The notes beneath the pieces are model-generated. The model saw nothing but the letters and a program-made list of their open reading frames with translations, did no database searches and was not told the DNA's origin. Positions 46,635-58,613 of a DNA stretch of 64,000 bases are shown here, piece by piece. The stretch is from Temnothorax longispinosus (taxonomy: Eukaryota > Arthropoda > Insecta > Hymenoptera > Formicidae), in NCBI RefSeq assembly GCF_030848805.1, contig NC_092368.1, forward strand, positions 3,630,441-3,694,440. Reading direction: 5' to 3'. The first letter of the stretch is position 1. Each line of letters begins with the position of its first letter. The position numbers and the translations under genes are program-made.

Positions 46635-49600
46635 ATCGGTTGGATGAAGTCGGGTCGCAAGGTGATTTCGTCACGCTTTCATGGCTCAATTACGACGCTT
46701 ATAAAATGCGCTTTAATCTCGAATCTTCGCGATTATTCAGATAGAATCTGCGGCAGCGCTTTATAAATTGAATTCCCGTCATAGCATGATGTCAGGAAGT
46801 ATCGTGTATCTCGAAAGGCCCTGATCGATCCCGTTAAACGGAGAAAAATACGATTAACATTTATTACCGTATCTCCTGAACACGCTCGTGACGCGACCCG
46901 TTTTCAGTCTACTTGATTCAAATAGATCCGGATATAGGATCCATTTTTTGCACTTGCTCGTGTTACACTCGAAAATAATTTTACGCGTCATCTTAATTAC
47001 TTTCACGTAAATGTAAATCCTAATGGTCAAGCAAAAAGTAAATCCACGTAATTAAATGCAAATAATTAGATGTTTTCCATGGCTATTGATTAAATAAAGA
47101 TCAAGAGGGAAAAATTTTAAAGTTCAAATTTCCAAAATCAACGTTACATTGCGTTATATTCACGCGAGTAAGCAATGGAACGTGGAAATTGATACTCGTG
47201 TGACATGGAAATGAGTCTGCTCGAAACAATTATCCTTAGGACACTAATTTCAAAGATATCAGGGGGCTCGAGCGTCTTTGCCCTCTGACCTCGAGATTCT
47301 GTGGAGATACTTGTTACTCTAACTCCCCGTTCCTCTCGTTGGACACATTGATTCCTTGGTTCTGTTGTGGGCGGATCCGCGTGTGTCGAGAGATCAGTCC
47401 GGATCTCCTCTCCTTCTTCTTTGTCGATCTTGTCTTCGCCGGCTCGGTACGGGTACAGCGCAATGGTAGATCCGCCGTTACCATTATCCGTAATTATCAT
47501 CAAGTCCACGTCTTTCGCTTTTATCGAGACTCGACGGCGCGGCACGATCAAGGCGGAAAGTCTTGCTGATGTGTCGGTTGCTCGCACAACCAACAAATAA
47601 TTCAAAGCGAGCGGATAAAAATTTACGTTTCGGTAAAGCTGTGAATTCCTAATCACGTGTTAACATTCTTGACCGCCGCTAACGATCGCGGGTTTGTAAG
47701 TTCGCACCGTCTGGCGCCGATAACTCCCACTATCCGCGTGCGGGCGCCTCGAGATCGTTATCCGAGGGGGGGATTATAAAGCCCGAGGACACGTTTCATT
47801 AGCTTCATTAGTCACCGCGCGTGAGGGTCGAATTTTTACGATGGAACGAACCGGTACGAACCGTACGGATTCCAAACACTTGTAGATCGGCATGGGATAG
47901 TGTCAGGCCGGACGATAACTCGCCTAATTATCGGGACCATGGAAGTCGCCCCGGTACTCCGGTGTTGAGAGACGCGCGCTGGAATTTCGGTAGATACTTT
48001 TACACGAGGGCGCCCAATTTATTAGCTGCAAGAATGGGCCCCGTTTGCCAGCCTTCTTCTTCTTCTTCTGCTTTTTCCCGGACCCCAAGAGATTAACTAC
48101 GGATCTCTCGAAACGTGTTTGTAAATCCATCCGCGATAGGAATCGACGCGCTCGTTGATGTAGGCATGCTTGGCCCTTTAAATTCTTTTCAACACCGGCG
48201 CCTATCGAATTTTCTTTTTTTTTTTATGTTTTTTGACCATGTATCGATTGCATTAGACGTCTCTTTTTCTTAAATAACTTGTAATATATTAAAATACGTG
48301 TAAATTTCTTACTCTTAATAATTTTTCCAATAATCCAGACAAAACACTTTTTCGATTTTTCGGAAGAATTAAAATTTATAATTATTTTTTAAAGAATTTG
48401 AGGAAAGTAACCCACCCAAATGTCATTTACTTTATTTTAAAAATAACTTTCTCGTTCAATTTCTCAGGAACAAAGTAATGCGCATGTATTTTGCCGAGAG
48501 GGCAGTCCCGATTTCTCAGACTCGTGCCTACCGGAAGTCGAGAAAACAGCTGACAGCCATTCCAATACCCATCGATTCCCTTAAGCACCGAAACGACTAA
48601 CTGAGATGTCGGATACTCCGAACTTTATCGAGACAGGATCTACAGTCAAGTTCCGACCAGTTACCATTTAATTTCCTTAGGCGAGCGAAGACGATTCATT
48701 TGCATTTGAATACCCAATATTACGTTACGTGAATTCGGCATCCACTCAACGTTTCCCGATCGAAGATTTGACGCACTGTCGACTTCTCTTGTAATTGCGT
48801 GTATCTGATAATTCAATGTTCTATATATATCTCTGGAGCTCCTTATTTTATCTATTTCTCTCTCACTTTCGATTTTGCTACGAATTTATCATATTTTTTT
48901 TTATTTCGCCCCATTATTTCCTTCATTGTCTTAAAATTTCGAAAATGATGACCCATTAATACAAGGCAGAGTAAGAAGAAGAACAAGATTGTCCATTAAA
49001 TTGGCTCATAAGTAAATCTAATGACGCTTACGAAAATGAATCTCGTGTGTACGGTGAGGTATATCGACGCGCGGCTCGCTCGTGTTGGTACAGAGTCACG
49101 GGCCGTGGATGGACGTCGAAGGGGGGCAGGGTTCATCGAAGGGGGTGAGGGTAAGGTGGAGGGAGAGAACGAGCGGGCGGATGTGTCTGAGGTAATTGAG
49201 GCTACGGGTCATCCGGGTCGCAAGAGTCACGAGTCACGAGCGAGCGGCCGCGAACAATGCCGAGCGGGGCCCTTCTTGTTCATCTTCTGCTTTCCTCCTC
49301 TTGCTCGCCACCACTCTGCTGTTCCTTCTTCCTTCTTCTCCTCTTCTTCTTCCCTTGGAGGACCACTCGTCTCTTCCGCCGTTCTCCAACGTTCGCCTCT
49401 GCGTTCCGTACGAGCGGGCGATTCCGCCGAGCCAATCGCCCCATCGGCATTGCTCCGCGTCGCCTCTGTACTTATTAGATTTGATCCGAGCCGCAGATTA
49501 ACATTGAAACAAACGTTATTTATGACGCGCGGTATCATTGCGAAACGGGCCGCGGTATGATGACCCGCGATATTCCGCGCCGACATCGTGCTCGCATCGG

Positions 49601-51259
49601 GGCCCTGCCGGCCTCGCGCTTTCTCTTTACGAACAGCGGCAGAGACGAGAAGGGATGAGAGGGCCCCGAGGGGGATCGAAGGAAGAGGAAACGCCGCGCC
49701 GGTCCTCTACGGAAGAACGCGGGTGCAAGTGAGAGAAACTCTTGGATGGATCCGGTAACGCAAACCGCGTCGGGACTTATTGTTAGCGATGGGATATTGG
49801 TAATCTCGCGTCAGGATTTTGTTGGTACCGTAAGATTAAAATGGAAAGAAGTAATGAAATTACTTGCGAAATTCTTTCGACTTTCTCTCGATTCTCGATC
49901 TGTAATTTGTTCATCCGCGATTATCCAATGACGCGGGTGGCGCAAGAACTTCAACGTTCAACTCGGAAAAACCGGTTACGAGATAATCCGTAAAAATGCT
50001 CGCTCTTTCCGGAGATGGCAATGGGACGTGGGGGTGGGAGCGAGGGACAAACAGAATCTCTCCCACGCCACGAGGTCCGGCGTGGCCGGGCAATCGAAGA
50101 CAAATTAGTGTTGCGTGATGCGCGTTGATTCTCTTCGATAGCGGAACAACGGTTACGTATACACTCAATCGACGATACACAGCCGCAGGACTCGTCCGTA
50201 AACGCGTGTGCGCGCGCAATGAGAACGTATCTTAACGATGTACTTATCTAAATGTGCTCGTGTTTAATTTCGAGCGAACTTCAACATAATTTTTATTCCT
50301 AATCTAATTGCGAAGATATTCAATGTTGAAAATCAAGGAATATTGAAAAGGACAACACCCGATCAAATTTAATTTAAAAAAATGGCCGCAATCGGATATA
50401 TTAGATATTCGCATCGTTAATTTACTTTGTAGAATGTCCTTTTCGATATTTCTGAAAACAACATTGTGCGATGTTAATATATGTCTTTGATACCGAGAAA
50501 TAAAAGTACCTGTACCCTTACTAATTGGATGTAATCTTTGCAAAAGGATGGACGCAAAATTACGGTTGACACAACCCGAAAGGAACTGAATACATCTGTA
50601 TTTAAGTTGGTTTCGCGTGTCGACCGAATGATGTTAGGCCCCCGGTTCCGCGGAACCGCACTTGCACGCTTCATTTTTTGCGTTTTCGCGCACCTGTTCG
50701 ACGATAATTTCTCCTTCGACGATACTGGATTGTCACTCTGCTGGCAACGCGCTCAACAGAAGCGTATATGTGCCGCAGAGAGACAGCTGACAGTCAGTTG
50801 TGGCATAATTCTTTAATAAAAGCAGTCTTACTCTCATGCAGGAAAGGCCATATCTGAAGCGTGCTCCGCACACTTTATATAATTACTTGTACTCTTGATT
50901 ATTCACTCCATTTTTTTGCTGACTTAGTGCCCGGTATGTCGTTGTAAAGATTGCAAGCGTGTCATTTATAATTATTTTAAACTTGAAAATTTTTAAGTTC
51001 TAATACTTTTCGACTTTTCGATGCCTTTTAAGATTCCCAAATCCAAGATTTCGATGATTTCGAGGCTCTAAACGTGAAAAATTGGCGAGATGAAAAAACG
51101 TAATAGCAACGCAAAGGTGCGGTCGATATGGTGAAACATGGGCGGGCGGCGTCAGTTAAACAATCCTGTAGTAAAAGGATGAGCAAACGGACACGTTTGG
51201 CGGAAGGAACTGTGTAGCGTCCCTCCGAGTTAATTACTGGCAGTGAGCGTGAACTAGAA
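46635..51259. other. Non-coding, no gene accepted
   Basis: Mixed composition. A 170-codon - strand frame at 47144-47656 is of a length expected by chance in this composition and shows no motif. 49020-49720 is CpG-dense, with a 179-codon frame and a pyrimidine-rich core at 49270-49360. A short (TTC)n array lies near 48055-48070. Confidence 0.45.
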
Positions 51260-51286
51260 TCTCTTTCTCTCTCTCTCTCTCTCTCT
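51260..51286. repeat. (CT)n microsatellite
   Basis: About 27 bases of CT repeat with one interruption near its start. Confidence 0.95.
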
Positions 51287-51871
51287 TGAAACGTCTTGTG
51301 CCTTTACCTGTAATTTACGTGCTGGGCTTTAGATAACCGCCGTTGTTGTTTCTCCGTGCATTTCACTTCAGGTACAACGCTTAATTAAACTCCGTGTGTA
51401 TAGCTGCTGAGACGCGAGAGCGAGCGAGGAGCAAGGATGCTTCTCTCGCCCTGGCTGAAAATCAGCCGGCCGGATAACAGGATTCCGCATCGCGTGTGTC
51501 GCCCGCGACAAACAATCAGCGAGCATCCACGCTCCAGTTGTTAGGAATTAAGGCGGTTTCTTCATAAGTATTTTCAAGCACGGCGGATGGAAGGCTATAT
51601 TCAACTTCGCGGAAAGGTTGGATGTGTCCGAGAACTTCAGATATATACTGCAGATATAAAAAGAAAAAAATCTTCTCAGATCTCTCCAAAAAGGTAGAGG
51701 ACTACGAACCGTTCGATTCGTAATTTCAGAATGACGAAATAAAGATCTCAATAATTTATCGGATATAAACAGACATTCGTTGACAGACATTAGAAATTAG
51801 GTAACACTTGTGTCCGTGCGCGCAAATATGAAAATTGTTTCGATAATCTTGAAAATTCTGCGATATATATA

Positions 51872-51899
51872 TTTATATAAAGATATATCTTTATATAAA
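51872..51899. repeat. 28-base perfect AT palindrome
   Basis: The sequence is its own reverse complement with no spacer: TTTATATAAAGATA followed by its exact complement in reverse. It could extrude as a cruciform. Confidence 0.95.
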
Positions 51900-54378
51900 G
51901 CAATCGGGGGATTGACGGTTAACGTCGTTTTCGTTTGACGGGCTGAATTCGCAAGGAGAGGCTCGCGCGAAAGTGATTCCAGGTGATTTCACGAGCCGAT
52001 CGTGGCGGATCGCACGAATTATCGGGTTCCTGTTAGTTGCGTGTCGAGTGTTGCGCGCCTTGGCCGAACAGCTCTTCTCCTCACGACAGGACAATTGCCG
52101 CGTTTCCTGATATAGTTTGCGCCCTTCCAAGTGTAACGGACGGAAAGTCCGCCGCGGTTGGACGTCGCTCTTCCGCGAAGGGCCGCGATTTTCTTTCCGA
52201 TCCTTGCACAATCCCGATAAGTACGCGATTCTATAATTCGTCTAATTAATAGGACGTTGTACCAGCCGCAACTATAAACCTATTTGTCTTAGGACAGTAT
52301 TAAGTACAATAATACGCGGAATTTTTAACTAAATTTATATAATCGAAATTGTGTGTATCACAAGGGAAAGGATCGATCTGTATTTAGATTCTGACATATT
52401 TAAGGGCATCGGCATACAATAGGATTAGATAGATATTAGAGAGAGAAAAAAGAGGGAGAGAATTACAAGAATTCGAAGCTGTACACAAATATGCAAACAG
52501 TGTACACTCAAATACGTTATTGTGATCGAATGTAACTATATAAGATAGGAAAGCGGTGGCTATATATAAAAAAGAATCAATAGTCACAAAAATGGAGGCG
52601 AAACATAATATATGAGCGCACATGAAACGAGACAATGAAAAATGAGCGACGCTTTAAATATACATATATGTGTTACTTCCCCTAAATGCACACGACGGCC
52701 GCAGTAATACGAAGGATATCGTGGGGAAGATACACTTCGATATGGGGAATAACTAGAACCTAATACACTATTCCCCTTTATTTCTATCCTATCCGCTCCC
52801 CTCGCGTTTAGTGACGATATGTGACAGCTTATTTTCCAAAAGGCGCACCGACAACCCCTAATAGGACCGGTATGCTTCACAAATATAATCGAACGATCAC
52901 GCTTTATCTCTACTACTCTCGCGTTACTCTTCGAAATCAATCTGCATATCGGAATGACCTTACGCGGATGTTGTTTGCAGATATAAATTCGTCTGTTTCG
53001 CGTCCGGCTAGATAAAAATTCGAGAGCTACATTCCGCGTTTTCGCTAGTCAAAATATGTTATTTACACAAGCCAAATGCATTAAATATAAAATAAATAAT
53101 AAGATTAACAAACAAGAATTAATTTAAAAATTTTCGTAACTGAATAAAAATAAAATTTTAAGTATCTAGTCTTATCTTAAATAAAAACCAAAATTAGAGA
53201 AAATTAAGATTAATAATATAATAATTATAGCTGATCCATATTTGAGTTTATAATATTGAGACGTATATAATATTGAGACTGGCAACATACTTCTTCTTCT
53301 CGCGGTTTATCCGTGTATAGCGTGCGGAAATTCAGAGAATCGGCCGACTTTGGATTCGCATCGACGAGTGCAGTTGCAATTCTTACCTGCGAGGGGAGCC
53401 TGCGCGCTCAGGCCAATCATCGTTGCTCGAAGGAGCGTGAAGTAGGAGGAGCCGAAGGACATCCCCGTTATCCGTGTCCTGACGTGGCGTGCGCGGTGCA
53501 AATTGGCAGCTTCCTTCCTGCCGACGCTTGATTCGCCACCATCGAAATCGCTCGAGCGTCGAGATCGAAATCGCGGAGCGGTTACCTCGATCACGGATCT
53601 CCTCGGCTTCGATTTACGAGCGAATCAAGCTCACGCGATCGCCGCTCTTGGGAATCTCTCGAGTGGCCCCTATTGTATTGTTAAACAACGAACGCGCGGC
53701 ATTGCAAATAGTAATCGTGCAATCTGCATGGATTGCCTATGTAAATAAATTAGCGAGGATCCTTGAAGATTGTCGATTGTTACAAAATAATCGCATTAAC
53801 GGATATCCCTTTCGAGATCTCCTTGGTCTAATTTAAGTCCGTCGCAGAAAATTGTTGATAAATAACGACAAAGCTATGGCGGATCAGTCTTTTCGAGCGA
53901 GTAACTTTAGAACGTCGGGAATAAAAGATGGGATCGGACGTGGATGCGTAAATAAAATATCATGTTTTTCTACCGAATAAATAAAGTATTGCGTATCCTG
54001 TGTAATGGCGATGTGGATTTAGCGTCGCGCTCGTTACATAACTTTCCGAGCTCGTAATGTTCCATTCGTTACATTACTTTCAGAATTTTTTGTATAATAT
54101 GAAATGTACGTTTCGTACCCGGGGAGTATACATTTTGCGTTGCGCGTGCTTGTCGTTACACGACGCGAATTAAAATATAAAGATAAAAATTAAGATAAAT
54201 AAATGGCAATTTACGACGTGATTTGTAATAAAGATGAACCGTAATGTCACTAATGTCCCAAACAACTGATTTATAAAAAAAAAAAAAAAGAAAACAAAAC
54301 GCGTAAGAACACTATTCTTCATGAATTATACGAGATCCGTCATGGAGATGAGAGTGAACACGTTCCTCCCGTCTTCAG
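51900..54378. other. Non-coding, no gene seen
   Basis: Mixed DNA, AT-rich at 53040-53280 and CpG-rich at 53300-53650. A 17-base tandem pair (TATAATATTGAGAC at 53249 and 53266) is the only repeat noted. The last bases form the acceptor for the candidate exon at 54379. Confidence 0.45.
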
Positions 54379-54470
54379 GCTCATCTCCGGAGGAAACCGA
54401 GAGCAACGAGAGACTCGACGAGAATCGCTCGCTTCATAGCCGCGGCACAATGGGATCAATATCCCGCTAG
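54379..54470 (+). CDS. Weak candidate exon, acidic Ser/Glu-rich
   Basis: A pyrimidine-rich acceptor (GTTCCTCCCGTCTTCAG) ends at 54378. The frame from 54381 runs 29 codons to TAG at 54468-54470 and reads SSPEETESNERLDENRSLHS before RGTMGSISR. The acidic, Ser-rich composition is common in disordered parts of real proteins. A second frame is also open over the interval. No downstream donor or partner exon was found. Confidence 0.15.
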
Positions 54471-56038
54471 GGAGTAAACCCCATAATCCCCCGGCATCTG
54501 TGGGCCACCTGCAGTCGTGCGTTTCGTCACGGGTTAGCCGCGCGTTTTTCCTCCGGTGTCACCCGGCCGCGAGGTGATTCTAAATATTTGGACAAGGTGC
54601 CGGTTATCCCCTAGACGCGGTCGAATCGACAATTTTTCCCTAATCCGCTTGATCGACACTTAGCAACTGACACTGTAATCCTCACCTTCGCGAGTTTGTA
54701 AACCGCCGAGTCCTCTAGTTTCTCAATGTTTTCATTAATTCCAATAAGTAATATAAAATTATATAATAATAATATAATGATCCATTAATTAAGGTACATC
54801 AATATGCTAAGATATTAAGAAGAATAAAAAATCAGGACTATATTCTGTTTTCTTGCGTGTCTCATTAAAATTGAGTTATGAACAAAGCGTATTTTTCTAT
54901 ATTTCTGGATGATTTTTAAACTTTCCTATTTATTTTGATGGAATCTCATTGTTCGTTCGTTCAATTATTGTGCGAATACGCAAAGCAAAGGTTGGTTAAC
55001 TCTGACAGGCGAGTTCAACTTCGAGTGATCGCTCATGATCGACGAGGTGGTATCCTTAGAAACCAAGAGAAATCCCCGAGCTCGATCGATCATGATTCCG
55101 ACCGGTGACAACCTCGAACAGAGGATTACGCGGTGAATCAAGGACCATAAGGACTTGGTTTATTCTTCGTCGTTTATTCTTGGTCTTTTGCCGTCGTCTC
55201 GTAATCTTTTTGAAAAGGGCGGGAAACGTCGCACCGGTCGAATCACAATTCAGAAATCTGTCGCAGGACTCCAAATATTTTCACAGCCACGCCAATCTAT
55301 TGTCAAGCTCGGGGATTACCTAGAAGAGCCTTACAACCATTTTTGACTTCGCTACAAAGACTTGCCAGTCGGAATTGCTCGACTAACTGTTGCAGTCAAA
55401 CTTTTGCAGTTCCTAAGTTCTACAGAAAATAAAATTAACGAAAAATGTATCCCGCTTAATTCAATCATCATTAGAGAAATTAGTACTGTGCTGTAATTGA
55501 AATCATGATACAATTTTATAATTTGTAATAAAATTCAGATTGTCGTTCTCAAATTTTCTACACCTATATCTGTAAGTAATATTATTTTAGATGATAATTT
55601 TGCACCAATGTCATACCATAATTTTCTAATAAGCGACCTCGAAATCGCCATCTCCCTATTCTTGAACCATGCAAGCTACTTCTACGTTGTAACTAACTAC
55701 TTATTCTACGCGTTGCCCAAAGATATTGAAATTTCTGGAATTTGATAAAAAGATCGCGCGACGTTCACAAACATTTGTAGGACCACTTGGGTGGCAGCGT
55801 CGAAACGGATAACGATAGACTCTACCAGCTAACTTTCTTTTCAAGTCAAGAGTATGATCGATCATCACGACACTCGGATTACGTTCTATTCATAAGGACA
55901 TACTACAAGATACTCTCAGCAGGTAGCCGGCCCGCAGGATACGAATCGAATCACCCGTGAAAGCGTTAGATTCAACGCGGGTAACCGCTCGCGTTTTCCG
56001 CGCCCGCCGCCGCAATCGCCCCGGCTAAAAGCGGTCCG

Positions 56039-56068
56039 CTTAATCGCGCGCGCGCGCGCGCGGTTAAG
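56039..56068. repeat. (CG)9 run inside a near-perfect palindrome
   Basis: Nine CG units are bordered by CTTAAT on the left and GTTAAG on the right, so the whole 30-base block is self-complementary except for one pair. It is a strong Z-DNA and cruciform candidate. Confidence 0.9.
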
Positions 56069-56901
56069 ATTTATTATTTATCCGCAGATCCATTGTCCTT
56101 AATTTATCGTGCGTTCCGCTTATCGACGTTTACGACCCTAATGGCGCTCGCTATCCGACGTGAAATCCGCCGCGGCGGGGCTGTTTGAATTTTTCAGGAG
56201 CCGAAGCGTCGAATCCGTCGCGGATTTCCGAGCGCTTATTTGGTCTCCGCCGCCGTCGCAAACTTTCCGCGTGTCAAACAGATGTAAATCATTCACCGTG
56301 CCGACCGAATTTTAACGACTGCGCCGCTCGCTCGAGCGGTGCACCGAAAAAATGCCGCGTACGCTTTTAGATCGGGAAACAAGCCGTACAATTTCCTTCG
56401 GAAAAGAATGCATGAGAAAACGACAAATTTAAAATATTAAAAAACGAGATTTCATTATATTATGTAAAATTTGGAACTAAAAGTAGGAAAATTATTGGAA
56501 CAGTACTTTTAAGAACTAACTTGTTCATATACGTTTTTATAGAAATTGTGCAGGATTATAAAAAAAAAATATGCGAGATTATAGCAAAATATATCAATAT
56601 GCGATAACACGAAGTAATATTTTTCACGTCTTTAACCCAATCGATTAACGCAGTTATTTATAGGAGGAGCAACGGAAATCGTTTTGAAACTGAATTTTGC
56701 CAAAAAAGAGAAAACGAAAAAGGCAGTTTCGAGAGGAAAGAAAAAAAAAGAAAACGCGACCGGTCGGGCAACCAGAATCGGAATCCGATTCCGATACAGC
56801 CGATTGGATGTCGAGTGCGATCGATTTTCCTTCCAGCTGTAAATCGAGATTACTGGCGACGCGCGGTAGGTCCGTGCATGTGAGCGCACGCTCGAGAACG
56901 A

Positions 56902-56935
56902 GCGAACGAACGAATGAATGAATGAATGAACGAAT
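56902..56935. repeat. (GAAC/GAAT)n tetranucleotide repeat
   Basis: About eight tetramer units that change from GAAC to GAAT and back. Confidence 0.9.
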
Positions 56936-57028
56936 AGAGGTGCCTCTATCTGGCGGAGATGGAAAAGGGGGAGAGGAAAGAGTGCGAGCTCCCTCCGCTG
57001 AGGTCGGCTCGGGTTTCGCCCTTCGAGG

Positions 57029-57030
<2 letters not shown>

Positions 57031-57077
<47 letters not shown>
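57031..57077. repeat. Long (CT)n microsatellite
   Basis: About 23 uninterrupted CT units, the longest in the window, followed by a further 30 bases of C/T-rich sequence. Confidence 0.97.
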
Positions 57078-57079
<2 letters not shown>

Positions 57080-57858
57080 CCTCTCTCCCTCTTTCTCTCT
57101 CTCCGTCTTCTTCTCCAACCGTTCGGTAGTCGGGTGGCACCCATTCTATCCACAGACTCGCCTGTTAACTTACCTAGCTCGGGTGTCGCGTAAGCCCGCT
57201 CTAACGAGGACCAGGCTCTCTCTCGCTCTTTCTCGACCGCTAAAGAGAGCGTCATTAAAAAGAGCCGGTCGCGATTCGTCCACTTCCAGGGAGGAAATCT
57301 AATAATGTGCCTCTTTATCGCGCGGGGTGTGGGTGAAGCTGCCGATGCGTATTTCAATGATGGATCATTTAACGTCGCGAACAGCTTAAACTTTAATTAA
57401 CCGGCGATCTATGAGTTTCTTAATATTATTTAAGACTGTAACGAGCGTGCGGCCATTATCTGTCGCACGTATACAAAAATGTGGAAAGTAATGAGATACT
57501 AAAAGTCAACTGCGGCAATAACGCGACAAATGAATTATAGCGCAACAGCCAGCTATCGCTTTAACAACTTGCTCCATTTACGTTTAGTAACTTATTAAAT
57601 TCGCATAATGCGCGCGGTCTTGGGCAAAATTACATTTGCAAATTACGTTGGAACGCACCGAGCAGTTAACCAATCGTCCATGCGTCCGTAACGCTATTTG
57701 CTAATTTAGAATAATTTGTTATGAGGCAGTAAATTTCTGTCGTTCTCGCATGAGTGGCACTCGAGTAAAAGCGATAACGTTATCACTCTTAATTTACTCT
57801 CGCTATCGCGTGCCGTAGCTGATGTGAAAATCGCCGATTAAAACGCGTAACTTTTCAG

Positions 57859-57972
57859 GACGCTTTCCAATCGTTCGTCGATTTTTCGGCGCGTTCGATA
57901 GCGTCCAAACTTTCGCGTGATCGTCAACGAAAATCAATACCACACGACGAGATTATTTCCCGTCGACGACAG
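57859..57972 (+). CDS. Candidate internal exon with matching acceptor and donor
   Basis: An acceptor (GCGTAACTTTTCAG) ends at 57858 and a donor (CAG|GTGTCT) starts at 57973. The 114 bases between them are exactly 38 open codons in phase 0, reading DAFQSFVDFSARSIASKLSR and then DRQRKSIPHDEIISRRRQ. The basic, Ser-rich composition has no low-complexity run. The pyrimidine tract is short and GTGTCT is a weaker donor. The frame also stays open beyond the donor for about 23 codons. No family is recognised. Confidence 0.22.
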
Positions 57973-58531
57973 GTGTCTCGCTCCCGAATCCCGGGGACTC
58001 CCCGCGGAGCCTCATGGCGCCCCGTGCGTCGGCAAATTAATTCGATCAATTAATACATGCTTAAGCGGACGCGCGCGGACGACGCGCATTGGTTAATAAC
58101 CAGCCGACTGGGTGCCATCTCGCCGAGTGCCGTCATCCCCCGCGCGCATCCGGGAAACGGTGCCCTGGCTCGCACCTACACGGACTCCGAAACGGCGGTA
58201 GCGACGGCTGTGCACACGCATGCACACGTACGTACGTGCAGCATTCAATCGATACCAGTGATATCGCCGGACGGCCATTTTTATTTCGGACCGATTATTT
58301 TTTCTATTGCTTTCTCTTCTCTCTAAAAGCATTCCTCACATCGAATTCAGAGAAATGTTTTTCTTTCATACATATTCCAATAACCTTTACTTTCTCCGTT
58401 TCTATAATATTTCATGTTGCTATTTAAAAGGTGCTATTTTCACACTTTCTAAAACGTGTTTTCTATGGACGAAAATCGTAATTAATTATTTGAAAACTGA
58501 GTTAGAGAAAAGGAAACTGTGTAAGAGGGCA
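57973..58531. other. Non-coding, no gene seen
   Basis: CpG-rich to about 58260, then AT-rich. Overlapping open frames of 79-112 codons near 58057-58427 show no motif. Confidence 0.4.
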
Positions 58532-58613
58532 GGGGCCCATTCTTCTATAGCTATAGCTATAGCTATAGCTTTGTCGGTAACTTTGTCGCTGTCGCTATCG
58601 CTATCGCTATCGC
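58532..58613. repeat. Two adjacent hexamer arrays behind a GGGGCCC word
   Basis: GGGGCCCATTCT (58532-58543) is followed by about four TATAGC units, a TTGTCGGTAA linker, and about four TATCGC units. The opening word and the linker resemble the ends and arm of the element at 23862. This may be one end of a related element whose interior expanded by slippage. No right-hand GGGCCC end was found. Confidence 0.6.

Larger units (their letters stand above)
54471..57858. other. Non-coding with several simple repeats
   Basis: AT-rich to about 55600, then CpG-rich from 55940. A 60-codon frame after a moderate acceptor at 56197 has no motif. The 154- and 241-codon - strand frames at 56632-57357 are mostly Glu-Arg repeat translated from the CT array and are rejected. 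Confidence 0.5.

Noticed and set aside
47144..47656. 170-codon open frame on the - strand
   Set aside because: The length is within chance expectation for this composition, there is no recognisable motif, and no clear splice or promoter context.
49021..49560. 179-codon open frame on the + strand
   Set aside because: It lies in CpG-dense and pyrimidine-rich DNA, is Ser/Arg-rich, and other frames on both strands are open over the same interval.
56198..56370. 60-codon open frame after an acceptor-like TTTTTCAG
   Set aside because: The pyrimidine tract is short, the sequence is CpG-rich, and no donor or motif supports an exon.
56632..57357. 241- and 154-codon open frames on the - strand
   Set aside because: Both contain a long Glu-Arg alternation translated from the (CT)n array; the remainder shows no motif.
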